From: an uncultured Prevotellaceae bacterium
Lineage (GTDB): Bacteria; Bacteroidota; Bacteroidia; Bacteroidales; Bacteroidaceae
Length of the DNA: 64,000 nucleotides
Reading direction: 5' to 3'
Assembly (NCBI GenBank): GCA_947167935.1
Contig: CAMVJU010000002.1
Coordinates: 62,001 to 126,000 of the forward strand
This document shows, piece by piece, positions 8,229-17,195 of the stretch; within the stretch, counting starts at the first letter, position 1; each line of letters opens with the position of its first letter. Both the position numbers and the translations under genes were made by a program. The notes under the pieces were generated by a model, which was given only the letters and a program-made list of their open reading frames with translations, was not told the origin of the DNA and did no database searches.

Positions 8229-10576
8229 TTTCTCAATTTCTCAATCTCCAAAGTGAAGGAATAGGGAGCTGCATCTTCGGAGATGCCACGCTGGCGATTG
8301 GGTGTGTCCTGCATCTGACAGACGATGGTGCCGCCTTTCATCAGCTCGCTGTGCTCCAGATAGTTGCGGTCGTAGCTACGACCGTTGATTGTCATGCTGC
8401 CGATGTAGGGTTTGTCGGCATTGCGGGCCTCGATGACGAGGGTCGGGGATTGCAAATCCCCTCCAACAGATTGCAAATCCCCTCCAACAGAAACGGGAGG
8501 CAGATGGATGGTGGTCTTGTCGAAGTAAGGCGTACCGATGGCGTATTGGCCAGAGCCTGGACAGACAGGATAGAAACCCATAGCCGAGAACACGTACCAT
8601 GCCGATGTCTGTCCGTTGTCCTCGTCGCCACAGTAGCCGTCAGGGGCAGCGGTATAGAAGCGGTCCATCACCTCACGCACACGCTGCTGTGCCTTCCAGG
8701 GCTGTGCAGCCCAGTCGTAGAGGTAGATCATGTGCTGGATGGGCTGGTTGCCGTGGGCATAGTTGCCCATATTCATGATCTGCATCTCGCGTATCTCGTG
8801 GATGACGCCGCCATAGTAGCTCTCGTCGAAGAGCGGCGGCACGTTAAACACCGAGTCGAGCATCTGAACGAAGACATCCTTGCCACCCATCAAGCGAATG
8901 AGGCCCTCGGGGTCGTGGAACACCGACCAAGTGTAGTGCCAGGCATTACCCTCGGTGAAGGCATCGCCCCATTTCAGCGGACTGAAAGGCGACTGGAACG
9001 TGCCATCCTGATTGCGGCCACGCATCAGCTTTGTCTCCTTATCGAACACATTTTGATAGTTCATGGCGCGTTCGCGGAAAGGCCTCAGCTCCTTTTCCTT
9101 CTTGCCCAAAGCCTTGCCCAAGCGGTAGATGCACCAGTCGTCGTAGGCATACTCCAAGGTGCGGGCTACGTTCTCGTTGATGTTCACATCGTAGGGCACA
9201 TAACCCAGACGATTGTAGTATTCGTAGCCTAAGCGACCAGTCGACGACACCTGCGGATGAACGGCGTTGGCCCCGTGTACAACGGCCTGCCAAAGCGATT
9301 CGATGTCGTATGGGTTGATGGTGGAGGGTTGATGGTGGAGGGTGGAGGGTTGATGGTGGAGGGTGGAGAGCTTTAGCCAGGCATCGGCCACGACCGAGGC
9401 GGAGTTGTTGCCCACCATGCAGCCGCGATGGCCCGGGCTGGCCCATTCGGGCAGGAATCCGCTCTCCTTATAGCAGTTCACCAGGCCCTCCTGCATCTTC
9501 TCGTTCATCTCAGGATAGACTAGGTTGAGCAAGGGGAAGAGGCAGCGGAAGGTGTCCCAGAAACCGGTATCGGTGAAGTAATAGCCCGGACAGACCTCGC
9601 CTGTGTGCGGGCTGTAGTGAACGGGCTGACCGTTGGCATCCATCTCATAGAACGAGCGGGGAAAGAGCACAGAGCGATAGAGACAAGAGTAGAACGTGCG
9701 CAGATGGTCGATGTTACTGTCCTTCACCTCGATGCGGCCCAGCACATCGTTCCAGCGCTGGCGTCCGTCGGCACAGACCTGCTCGAAGGAGCGGTCTGCC
9801 AGCTCTTGCAAGTTACGCCAAGCCTGCTCCTCGCTGATGAACGAGGCTGCCACACGTGCCACAACTTGCTGGCCGCGACGTGTCTTCATCGTCACCACCA
9901 CGCCCTGCCGGTCGCCGCCAGCCTGCTGACTGACGGTGAAGTCGCAGTCGAGCTGCATGACGAAATAGCAGCGGAAATTTGCAGGCACACCCCCGCTGTT
10001 CTTTACCGTGTATCCCGTGATGGTGCGGCGTGCAACATCGGCGTGAACCACCGAGCCGCCATCGAAACCGTCGACCACGATATTGGCCTGCTCAGTCTCT
10101 GGGAACGTGAAGCGCATCATAGCGGCACGTTCCGTCGGCGTCATCTCTGCCACGACATCCCAGTCGGCCAGATACACCTTATAATAATATGGTGTGGCCG
10201 TTTCAGCTTTATGTGAGAACCACGAGGCACGCTCGTCCTCGCCCAGCTGGGGCTTGCCCGTAGTGGCCATGATGGCCAGCTGACCGTAGTCGTTGATCCA
10301 CGGCGAAGGCTGGTGAGTCAGCTTCAAGCCACGTATCTTGTCCTCGGTGTAGACATACTGCCAGCCGTCGCCCATCTTGCCTGTCTGCGGCGTCCAGAAG
10401 TTCATGCCCCAGGGCAGGGCCACAGCGGGATAGGTGTTGCCTGTAGAGAGCGAGTGCTTCGACAGCGTTCCCACAAGGGTGCTGACGTAGTCGACAGCCT
10501 CACCCCCAGCCTCTGCTGGCAGAAGGGTCGCAAAGAATAAAAAGGCTGATAAAACAGCTGTTTTCCTCATATTCAT
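8225..10576 (-). CDS. Secreted GH92 alpha-mannosidase
   Basis: About 783-residue exo-alpha-mannosidase of family 92, calcium-dependent enzymes that trim alpha-1,2-, 1,3- or other mannose side chains from fungal mannan and high-mannose N-glycans. The family signature GDEDNGQTSAWYVFS lies near residue 650, and LTHQPSPWINDYG and DGFDGGS earlier are also typical. An N-terminal signal peptide is present. Two in-frame repeat stretches interrupt it: SVGGDLQ twice at about 8447-8495 and a TLHHQPS repeat at about 9318-9370. I chose the ATG at 10576; a TTG at 10585 and an ATG at 10570 are alternatives. It would supply debranching to complement the GH76 backbone enzymes downstream. Confidence 0.92.
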   Translation of the reverse strand: MNMRKTAVLSAFLFFATLLPAEAGGEAVDYVSTLVGTLSKHSLSTGNTYPAVALPWGMNFWTPQTGKMGDGWQYVYTEDKIRGLKLTHQPSPWINDYGQLAIMATTGKPQLGEDERASWFSHKAETATPYYYKVYLADWDVVAEMTPTERAAMMRFTFPETEQANIVVDGFDGGSVVHADVARRTITGYTVKNSGGVPANFRCYFVMQLDCDFTVSQQAGGDRQGVVVTMKTRRGQQVVARVAASFISEEQAWRNLQELADRSFEQVCADGRQRWNDVLGRIEVKDSNIDHLRTFYSCLYRSVLFPRSFYEMDANGQPVHYSPHTGEVCPGYYFTDTGFWDTFRCLFPLLNLVYPEMNEKMQEGLVNCYKESGFLPEWASPGHRGCMVGNNSASVVADAWLKLSTLHHQPSTLHHQPSTINPYDIESLWQAVVHGANAVHPQVSSTGRLGYEYYNRLGYVPYDVNINENVARTLEYAYDDWCIYRLGKALGKKEKELRPFRERAMNYQNVFDKETKLMRGRNQDGTFQSPFSPLKWGDAFTEGNAWHYTWSVFHDPEGLIRLMGGKDVFVQMLDSVFNVPPLFDESYYGGVIHEIREMQIMNMGNYAHGNQPIQHMIYLYDWAAQPWKAQQRVREVMDRFYTAAPDGYCGDEDNGQTSAWYVFSAMGFYPVCPGSGQYAIGTPYFDKTTIHLPPVSVGGDLQSVGGDLQSPTLVIEARNADKPYIGSMTINGRSYDRNYLEHSELMKGGTIVCQMQDTPNRQRGISEDAAPYSFTLEIEKLRK

Positions 10577-10588
10577 ATTGTTCAAATC

Positions 10589-10623
10589 TAGCTATCATCC
10601 GTTATAAAAACGGATGATAGCTA
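10589..10623. promoter_or_regulatory. Perfect 14-base inverted repeat between lipoprotein and GH92 genes
   Basis: TAGCTATCATCCGT and its exact complement are separated by 7 bases. No U-run follows on the minus strand, so it is probably not a classical terminator of this operon. It may be an intercistronic hairpin that sets transcript stability between the SusCD-associated genes and the hydrolase genes. Confidence 0.5.
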
Positions 10624-10639
10624 TTGTTTATTGTCAGTA

Positions 10640-11719
10640 CTACCACTGAATGGCCTGATCCTCGTTGGGTATCTGTGTGTTCAGTTGGCGTTCCAAGGTC
10701 AGGATGCCCTTGGTGGTGTAGTTCATGGGGTAGTTCTCCACGGACGTGTAGTCGGTGTAGTCGTACTCGATGCCGCTGATGATGACATAGTGGTGCAGCA
10801 AGTAGGGACGCACGTCGTCAGCCTGCTCGTAGATGCGGTAGGAGGCGGTGCCGTGCTGCACGAAGTTATTCTTCTCGGCGTTGTCAGACGAGAGGCGAAC
10901 GGTGCCCTGCTTGCCGTCGGACGAGGTGGGTACGAACTCGAACTTCACCTTGTAGAAACGGCGGTCGACACGCGTCTCGTCGATGTTGCCCATGTAGAAG
11001 AACACGCTGTTCTCATCCACCACGTAGGCACGTGCTGTCTCCATGCCCGTTGCATTGTTGGGGTCGGCGGCATTGGTGACGGTGAGCGTGGTGGCCGAGT
11101 AGTTGCCCGAATAGTCGTTGTAGGGATAGACACGCAGCATGGCCTTGGCGTAGTTCTTGCGCGGATGGGGCTGGTAGCCGTCGGCCTGCTTCACCTCGAT
11201 AGGCAGCACCCACTTCTCCACCATGTCAATGCCCTTGAAGTCGAAACTGATGCGCAGCAGACCGATGTCGTCGCCGCTCTTCACCATCACGCTGCCGGGA
11301 TACTCGGCATAGTCGCTCATGTCCTTGTAGTAGAGGTCGGTGATGTCGGCACGGTAGGTGGGACTGCCGAAGCGCTCATAGTTGAGGATGGCGAGTGTGT
11401 CGCTGTGGCCCACCTGCACATTGATGTCGCTGCCATTGCGGGTAGTGCCGGCCACGATGACGGGCAGGTCGTAGCTCGATTTGCCCTCGCTGCCAAACAT
11501 CAGCGAACCGTCGTCGTTGTGACGTGAGTAGGGCACATAGACCGCCGTCACACCATTGTCGTTGAGGGGAGCCTTGAAGCTGATGTACTTCTCATACTGC
11601 TCGTCCTGCCACTCGTCGTTGCAGGAGACCCCCACCCAGCCTCCCCCTATGAGGGGGAGGAGTGAATAGACCACAAAGCGGAAGATCCTCTTGGTCTTTT
11701 CAAACATATTCTTTCTCAT
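10640..11719 (-). CDS. PUL surface lipoprotein, DUF1735/DUF4973
   Basis: 359-residue lipoprotein. The lipobox Cys is C33 (GVSC). The middle part (about 50-165) fits DUF1735, with the DLPVIVAGTTR and DTLAILNYERFG segments, and the C-terminal part (about 200-359) fits DUF4973, with MGNIDETRVDRRFYKVKFEF. Such proteins sit beside SusD in Bacteroides N-glycan and mannan PULs and are thought to bind glycan at the surface. It follows SusD by 67 bases. The signal-peptide core (SLLPLIGGGWVG) is encoded by a G-rich palindromic repeat, so the export signal is repeat-derived. Confidence 0.8.
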   Translation of the reverse strand: MRKNMFEKTKRIFRFVVYSLLPLIGGGWVGVSCNDEWQDEQYEKYISFKAPLNDNGVTAVYVPYSRHNDDGSLMFGSEGKSSYDLPVIVAGTTRNGSDINVQVGHSDTLAILNYERFGSPTYRADITDLYYKDMSDYAEYPGSVMVKSGDDIGLLRISFDFKGIDMVEKWVLPIEVKQADGYQPHPRKNYAKAMLRVYPYNDYSGNYSATTLTVTNAADPNNATGMETARAYVVDENSVFFYMGNIDETRVDRRFYKVKFEFVPTSSDGKQGTVRLSSDNAEKNNFVQHGTASYRIYEQADDVRPYLLHHYVIISGIEYDYTDYTSVENYPMNYTTKGILTLERQLNTQIPNEDQAIQW

Positions 11720-11786
11720 ATTTATTGTTATTTGTTCTTATGTGTAACTACTCCCCTCCCTCCAGGGAGGGGTCGGGGGTGGGTCT
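11720..11786. repeat. G-rich palindrome in SusD/DUF1735 spacer
   Basis: The spacer contains CTCCCTCCAGGGAGGGG followed by a GGGGGTGGGT tail. It belongs to the same family as the element inside the neighbouring signal peptide (11630-11660) and the one after the second SusD gene. It could form a hairpin between cistrons or simply be an interspersed repeat. Confidence 0.5.
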
Positions 11787-14021
11787 TTAATCGTTATATT
11801 TCCATCCTGGGTTCTGCACCAGATTCTTGTTGCGCTTCAGGTCGGTAAACGAGATGGGCCAGAAATACATCTTGTCGGTGAACGTGGCCGAGAGGTTGTA
11901 GACAGGAATGACCTGCATGAACTCGTCTTTGTTCTGCACCGTCTGGAACACATTCAGGCCATAGACGCGCTTGTTCTCTTCAACGGGCGCATCCATCCAG
12001 CGGCGCAGGTCGAAGTAGCGCTTGCCTTCGCCCATGAACTCAATCATGCGCTCGCGTTTGATCTTTGCTCTCAGGTCGTCCTTGCTGGCATAGTCAGCCT
12101 GCGTGTAGTCGGGCAGTCCGGCACGGATACGCACAGGACGAATACCACGCTTCATCTCTGCGAGGTCGCGACCTTTGATGGTGACGGCGTTGCCTTTCCA
12201 GTCGTTCTGCTGATAGCTAGCGCCCTCGGTCAGCTCGTTCAGGCACTCGGCATACATCAGCAGGATGTCGGCATAGCGGATGGCCGGCTCGAACTTCACG
12301 TGGATATGGCCGTAGGAACCACCGCCGCTGGGCTGAGCCTCGAAATAGTCCTGCGGATGATAGTATTTCTTCACGCCGATACCTGTGCGCAGATAGGCAA
12401 ACGAGTTGCGGTAGCCGTCGGATCCGCTACGGTAATAGGTTACCTGACGGTTGTGATCGGTGGAAGAGCTCTTTCCCAACTGTTCCCAGATGGTGCCGTT
12501 GTAGGCCACAGAGGCATAGAAGCGCGGCTCGCGTGCACAATACTGATGCGATACGTTCATGCGCTGCTGATTGCCCACGCTGCGGTTGGTGGGATTGACA
12601 AGCACCTCGGGATAATCGTCGTTCTGCGCCTCACTACGACTGATAAAACCAGTGGCACGCTCACGGTCGTTACCAGGATTGTCAACGGTGGCAGCACCTG
12701 GCTGGCGCCATTCGCGATACATGCCGTCCACGTCGGAGCCGTCCTTCATGTAATAGGTGTCTACCATCTTCTGCGTCAGACCATGTGTGTTCCAGCCGTT
12801 CAGCGATGTAGGCATGGCATGACCCACCAGCGATGCGATGCCGTTGTCGTGGTCACCCAGCTCGATATTGCCACGGGTGAAGATGAGTTCGCTGTTGCCA
12901 GCGGCACTGGCCACACCGTTGAACAGGTTACGATAGGAGAGATAGGGGTCGATATTCTTCCAGCCGTCGGGCCAGTTCTTGTCAGAGAAATCCTCGTCGT
13001 AAGGCGGAGTCACGGTGACAGGGCGGTCGTCGGTGGCTACATCGTTGTATGGTTCGATGTAGAGCTGATAGACATTGAGGTCGATGACATCCTTACAGGC
13101 GGCAGCGGCGCGAGCCCATTTCGTCTCGTCATAGGTGAGTGAGAGCAGCGGCGTGCCGTCGAAGTTCTTCAGTTGCTTGGCCACGTCGTCGGTGACGTTG
13201 GCGGGATGATGGCCGTTCTGCAGCTGACCGTTAGCCAGCGGACTGGCGGCGTAGGTGAGCACGATGGCACGAGTGGCCAAGGCAGCGCCGATGGTGGGAC
13301 GCATCACATTGTTCTCATCACGGCGGTAGCTCTTCAGCTCACGGGCTGCCTGCAGCATCTGGTCGGCAATATAGGTGGCACACTCCTCGTAGGTGGAGCG
13401 CGGCGTGGCCAGCTCGTCGTACGCCAGCGTGTAGTCAGCACCCTCGTCGGCCATGATGGGCACAGGGCCAAACTTGCGGAGTAGCAGCCAGTAGTAGTAG
13501 GCACGCACAAAACGGGCCTGACCGCGATAATCCTCCACCTCGTCAGCACTCATGGCTTTGTTGCGACTGATATTGTGGATGAAGATGCTGGCCTGATAGA
13601 TGCCCTGATAGCAGCGCACCCAGGCATTCTGTCCCTCGCTCTCGTCGTAGTTGCCCTCGTGGAAGGAGTTATAGGAGGCGTAGTCGGCATCCTTGGAGTC
13701 GCCGAAGCTGTTGTCGCGGTCGCCATAGTACATGTCATCGGCGAAGTTGAAGGGATTCCATGCGCTGCCATCGGCACCGGTGGCACCCTTTGAGCCTACC
13801 TCGATGTTGCAACCGTTGAGGAACGAATAGGCATGTGCCAGCCACTGGTCGCACTGAATCTTGTCGGTAAAGACACTTTCCAGCGTCTTGCGGTCCTCGA
13901 AGTATTTGTCGCTGTCCAAATCGGTGCAGGAGGTCAGCGCTGCGCTAAATGATAAATGACAAATGATAAATGATAAACCTATCAAACGTCCTTTGCTTAT
14001 CTTGTTATTCATAATCTTCAT
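11787..14021 (-). CDS. SusD/RagB-like glycan-binding lipoprotein (mannan PUL)
   Basis: 744-residue SusD-family lipoprotein, longer than the usual 500-650. The lipobox Cys is C32 (ALTSCTD). The TPR-like first half carries the family pattern around ARFVRAYYYWLLLRKFGPVP, and the end shows ERMIEFMGEGKRYFDLRRW, the most conserved SusD segment. It caps the SusC porin encoded 10 bases upstream and captures oligosaccharides at the surface. The signal-peptide core (SFIICHLSF) is encoded by a TCATTTATCATTTGTC-type repeat, nearly identical to that of the second SusD in this window even though the mature proteins differ. Confidence 0.93.
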   Translation of the reverse strand: MKIMNNKISKGRLIGLSFIICHLSFSAALTSCTDLDSDKYFEDRKTLESVFTDKIQCDQWLAHAYSFLNGCNIEVGSKGATGADGSAWNPFNFADDMYYGDRDNSFGDSKDADYASYNSFHEGNYDESEGQNAWVRCYQGIYQASIFIHNISRNKAMSADEVEDYRGQARFVRAYYYWLLLRKFGPVPIMADEGADYTLAYDELATPRSTYEECATYIADQMLQAARELKSYRRDENNVMRPTIGAALATRAIVLTYAASPLANGQLQNGHHPANVTDDVAKQLKNFDGTPLLSLTYDETKWARAAAACKDVIDLNVYQLYIEPYNDVATDDRPVTVTPPYDEDFSDKNWPDGWKNIDPYLSYRNLFNGVASAAGNSELIFTRGNIELGDHDNGIASLVGHAMPTSLNGWNTHGLTQKMVDTYYMKDGSDVDGMYREWRQPGAATVDNPGNDRERATGFISRSEAQNDDYPEVLVNPTNRSVGNQQRMNVSHQYCAREPRFYASVAYNGTIWEQLGKSSSTDHNRQVTYYRSGSDGYRNSFAYLRTGIGVKKYYHPQDYFEAQPSGGGSYGHIHVKFEPAIRYADILLMYAECLNELTEGASYQQNDWKGNAVTIKGRDLAEMKRGIRPVRIRAGLPDYTQADYASKDDLRAKIKRERMIEFMGEGKRYFDLRRWMDAPVEENKRVYGLNVFQTVQNKDEFMQVIPVYNLSATFTDKMYFWPISFTDLKRNKNLVQNPGWKYND

Positions 14022-14031
14022 GGTTAATGGT

Positions 14032-17000
14032 TTACAGGTTCACTTGCATACCTACAGTTACTGCCTTGGTGATGGGATAATCCTCACCACGCGGCTGGAG
14101 CGACTCAGGATCCCAGATGCTGAACTTCTTATGCAGGAAGAACAGGTTGGAGGCCGAGACATAGAAACGCACGTTCTGGAAATGAATCTTGTTCACCAGC
14201 GTCTTAGGCATCGTGTAGCCGATGTCGAGGTTCTTCAAGCGCAGATAGCGTCCGTCTCGCAGCCAGAAGGTAGAGTTACGGAAGTTGTTGGCATTGCCGC
14301 CATAGCTCAGGCGAGGATAGGCGGCGTTCACGTCCTCGTTGGGCTGGATGCCCAGCAGCTGTGCCGTCTCAGTGTCTACCCAACGATTTTCCAACAGCCC
14401 CTTGAACACATTGCCCCACTGTCCTTCGCTGAAGGCGTAGACATTCTTGCCATAGGTCATGAATGTGCTCTTGCCGGCGCCCTGGAAATGCAAGTTGAAG
14501 TCGAACTGCTTCCACGTGATGGAAAGACCCAGACCATAGATGAGGTTCGGACGGCTGGTGGCACCGATGGCACATTCGTCGCCAGAGTCGATGACGCCGT
14601 CGCCATTCACATCTTTATATTTGATGTCGCCAGGCTGCACAGGGCCGAAGGTCTGTGCGGGTGAGTTGCGGATGTCGTCGTAGTCTTTGAACAAGCCGAG
14701 AGCAATCAGGCCGCGTACCTGATTGACGCGATAGCCGTGCTGATTCTGATAGGGATAGACGTTGTTCTCCTCGTCGTAGTCGCCAATCTCGTTCTTCGAG
14801 TAGGTCATGTTGCCGCGGACGGTAATGCCTACGTCGCCAATCTTCTGCTCATAGCGGAAATTACCGTCAATACCGCGAGACTTCACCGAGCCCACGTTGG
14901 CACGCGGATAGTTGTTGTCCCAATATTCCAGACCCACGGTGGTGGGCAGGAAACGGCGTTCCTGATAGATGCCGGTACGCTCTTCGTTAAAGTAGTCGAC
15001 AGTGAGCGAGAACTTGTTGTTGAACAGCACCAGATCAATACCCAAATCGTTCTTCGTGGCCACTTCCCAGGTGACGCCTTCGGAAGCCACCTGACGATAG
15101 CGGATGCCCGAGTAGGTGTTGCTGAAGTATTGGCCCCAAGAGTAGCCGGCACCGCTCTGCTCAATGGTGTAGAGATAGGGGAAGCGGGTGCTGCCAGTGG
15201 CGTCGCTACCCACCTTGCCGTGTGAGAAACGAATCTTGAACATGTCGAGCCAAGGAGCCTTCTGCTTCACCCAAGGCTCTTCGCCGATGTTCCATGCCAC
15301 AGACCAGGCAGGGAAGAAGCCCCAGCGATGACCGTCGGAGAAATTCTCCGAGCCATTGTAGCCGAAGTTGTAGTCGAGGAAATAGCGATACTTGTAGTTG
15401 TAAGTGAACTGCGCAGCCAAGCCTTTGTTCTTGCGCGACACAGAATTCTTTACGTCGGTGCCCAGATTCTGTGTAGAAATCTGCTGGTCTTCGGTGAACT
15501 TGACGTTGGCGCCGAAATAGTGGGCATCGGCAAACGAGCGGTCCCAGTGCAGCAGCAGGTCGAGGAACTCACGGCGCCAGCCGTCGTTTGAGGTAGTCTG
15601 CTCCATGTCCTTCGCGTTCTGCACCATTTGGAAGTCCAGCTCGCCGGTCTCCGTATTGCGCGAGCGGGCACTGTAGAGCGCAGGCAAGTGATGCAAATGG
15701 ATTGCATTCTGGTTGTAGGTGTCGAAGCCGAAACGACCAGTGAACGTCAAACCCTTGGTGATAAAGCCAAGATCTTGCTCCAGTGTGACATTCGTTTGGA
15801 TATTGTTGTCCCACTCATTGTTGTAGCCCGTTTGTGTAGAGCTAACCCACGGATTGATATAGTTCTCGTCGAGTGTATAGGTAATGACGCCGTTCTCCTC
15901 AGTGGCATTGAACACGCCTTTGGCGGGATAGTAGCCGTTGGAGTACATCACAGGCGTGTAGAGTGCGTTGTAGCCAAAGAGCTGACCCCACACCTTGTCG
16001 TCGCCAATGCCTGGTGAGTTGCGCTTGTTCAGGTTGCCGCCGATGCCCAATTTCAACAGCGTGGTCTTGGTCACGTCAATGTCGACGTTCATGCGATAGT
16101 TCCAGCGCTTGTAATTGGCATTGGTGTCGTATTTCTTGCGCAGCGTCTCGTCGGTCTTATACATACCCTCGTCCTCAGTGTAGGCCATCGAGACGTAGTA
16201 GCGAGCTGTTTCGCCACCACCGCTCAGGTTGACATTGGCACGATAGCTCAAGGCACCGTCCTTCAGCAGCAGGTCCTGCCAGTCCACGTTGGGATAGAGG
16301 TCGGGATCGAGTCCTTCGCGAATGATGTCAAGCTCCACGGGCTGGTAGAGCACGCCGAGGTTGCGGGTGACGCGGGCCTCGTTCAGATAGTTGGCGTATT
16401 GGAAACCATCTACAAACTCGGGTGTGATGGTACGCGTGTTGTACGAGGTCTCCACTTTGCCGTTGATCTGCACCTTGCCGGCCTTGCCATGCTTCGTGGT
16501 GATGAGAATAACGCCGTTGGCGCCCTTCGAACCGTAGATGGCGGTGGCCGAGGCATCCTTCAGCACGGAGAAGTTCTCGATGTCCTCGATGTTGATATCG
16601 TCGATGTTGTCACGTTCAAAACCATCAACAAGAATATAGGCCTTGCTGCTGGCGCCGAAGGTGGAGATACCGCGAATCCAGAATTCGCTGGTGTTCTTGC
16701 CCGGCTGTCCGGAGCTCTGGAAAGCCATGATGCCCGGCACATTGCCTGCCAGGGTGTTGGTGAGGTTCGACGTGCTGTAGTGCTTCAGGTCTTCCATCTT
16801 CACATTCGAAACGGCACCCGTGACGGTGAGTTTCTTCTGCGTGCCCATACCGGTAACCACCACTTCGTCGATGGCATTCTGCACATCCTCTTCCATCACG
16901 ACGTTGATGGTGGTCTTGTCGCCCTTGACCAGCACTTCCTGTGTCTTGAGACCGATATAGGAGAAAACCAGTGTACGGAATTCCTGCACCTTGATGCTAT

Positions 17001-17193
17001 AATTACCATCGAAGTCGGTGATGGTGCCCAGACCCTTCGAGTCTTTCACGATGACACTGGCGCCGATGATTCCTTCGCCGCTTGCGTCGGTCACACGACC
17101 CGTTATCGTCAGTTCCCTTTGTGCCTGCGCTGCGCTGATGAACAGTGAGCAATGAACAATAAGCAGCGCCATGATTGCTATATATCTTTTCAT
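14032..17193 (-). CDS. SusC/RagA TonB-linked outer-membrane transporter (mannan PUL)
   Basis: 1053-residue TonB-dependent porin. Signal peptide 1-25; carboxypeptidase-D-like regulatory domain about 28-110 (ITGRVTDASGEGIIGASV); the DEVVVTG segment typical of SusC proteins; plug domain to about 235, ending in the GSKGANGVILITTKHGK signature; then a 22-strand barrel. It imports glycan captured by its SusD partner. The upstream TIG protein stops 2 bases before this ATG. The signal peptide contains a TTGTTCATTGCTCACTG-type repeat. No STN domain is present, so there is no sign of direct anti-sigma signalling by this porin. Confidence 0.95.
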   Translation of the reverse strand: MKRYIAIMALLIVHCSLFISAAQAQRELTITGRVTDASGEGIIGASVIVKDSKGLGTITDFDGNYSIKVQEFRTLVFSYIGLKTQEVLVKGDKTTINVVMEEDVQNAIDEVVVTGMGTQKKLTVTGAVSNVKMEDLKHYSTSNLTNTLAGNVPGIMAFQSSGQPGKNTSEFWIRGISTFGASSKAYILVDGFERDNIDDINIEDIENFSVLKDASATAIYGSKGANGVILITTKHGKAGKVQINGKVETSYNTRTITPEFVDGFQYANYLNEARVTRNLGVLYQPVELDIIREGLDPDLYPNVDWQDLLLKDGALSYRANVNLSGGGETARYYVSMAYTEDEGMYKTDETLRKKYDTNANYKRWNYRMNVDIDVTKTTLLKLGIGGNLNKRNSPGIGDDKVWGQLFGYNALYTPVMYSNGYYPAKGVFNATEENGVITYTLDENYINPWVSSTQTGYNNEWDNNIQTNVTLEQDLGFITKGLTFTGRFGFDTYNQNAIHLHHLPALYSARSRNTETGELDFQMVQNAKDMEQTTSNDGWRREFLDLLLHWDRSFADAHYFGANVKFTEDQQISTQNLGTDVKNSVSRKNKGLAAQFTYNYKYRYFLDYNFGYNGSENFSDGHRWGFFPAWSVAWNIGEEPWVKQKAPWLDMFKIRFSHGKVGSDATGSTRFPYLYTIEQSGAGYSWGQYFSNTYSGIRYRQVASEGVTWEVATKNDLGIDLVLFNNKFSLTVDYFNEERTGIYQERRFLPTTVGLEYWDNNYPRANVGSVKSRGIDGNFRYEQKIGDVGITVRGNMTYSKNEIGDYDEENNVYPYQNQHGYRVNQVRGLIALGLFKDYDDIRNSPAQTFGPVQPGDIKYKDVNGDGVIDSGDECAIGATSRPNLIYGLGLSITWKQFDFNLHFQGAGKSTFMTYGKNVYAFSEGQWGNVFKGLLENRWVDTETAQLLGIQPNEDVNAAYPRLSYGGNANNFRNSTFWLRDGRYLRLKNLDIGYTMPKTLVNKIHFQNVRFYVSASNLFFLHKKFSIWDPESLQPRGEDYPITKAVTVGMQVNL

Positions 17194-17195
17194 GC

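Noticed and set aside
9318..9370. CRISPR-like repeats
   Set aside because: Units are short, directly adjacent and lack unique spacers; they are simple in-frame repeats. No CRISPR array or cas gene was seen in the window.
10589..10623. Rho-independent terminator inside the mannan PUL
   Set aside because: The stem is perfect, but no T-run follows on the transcribed strand, and downstream genes are coupled; it was kept as an intercistronic hairpin.
10631..11527. Long plus-strand open frame opposite the DUF1735 lipoprotein gene
   Set aside because: It is antisense to a well-supported gene, has a Val/His/Gly-rich composition typical of reverse-strand frames in GC-rich codons, and has no domain or promoter.
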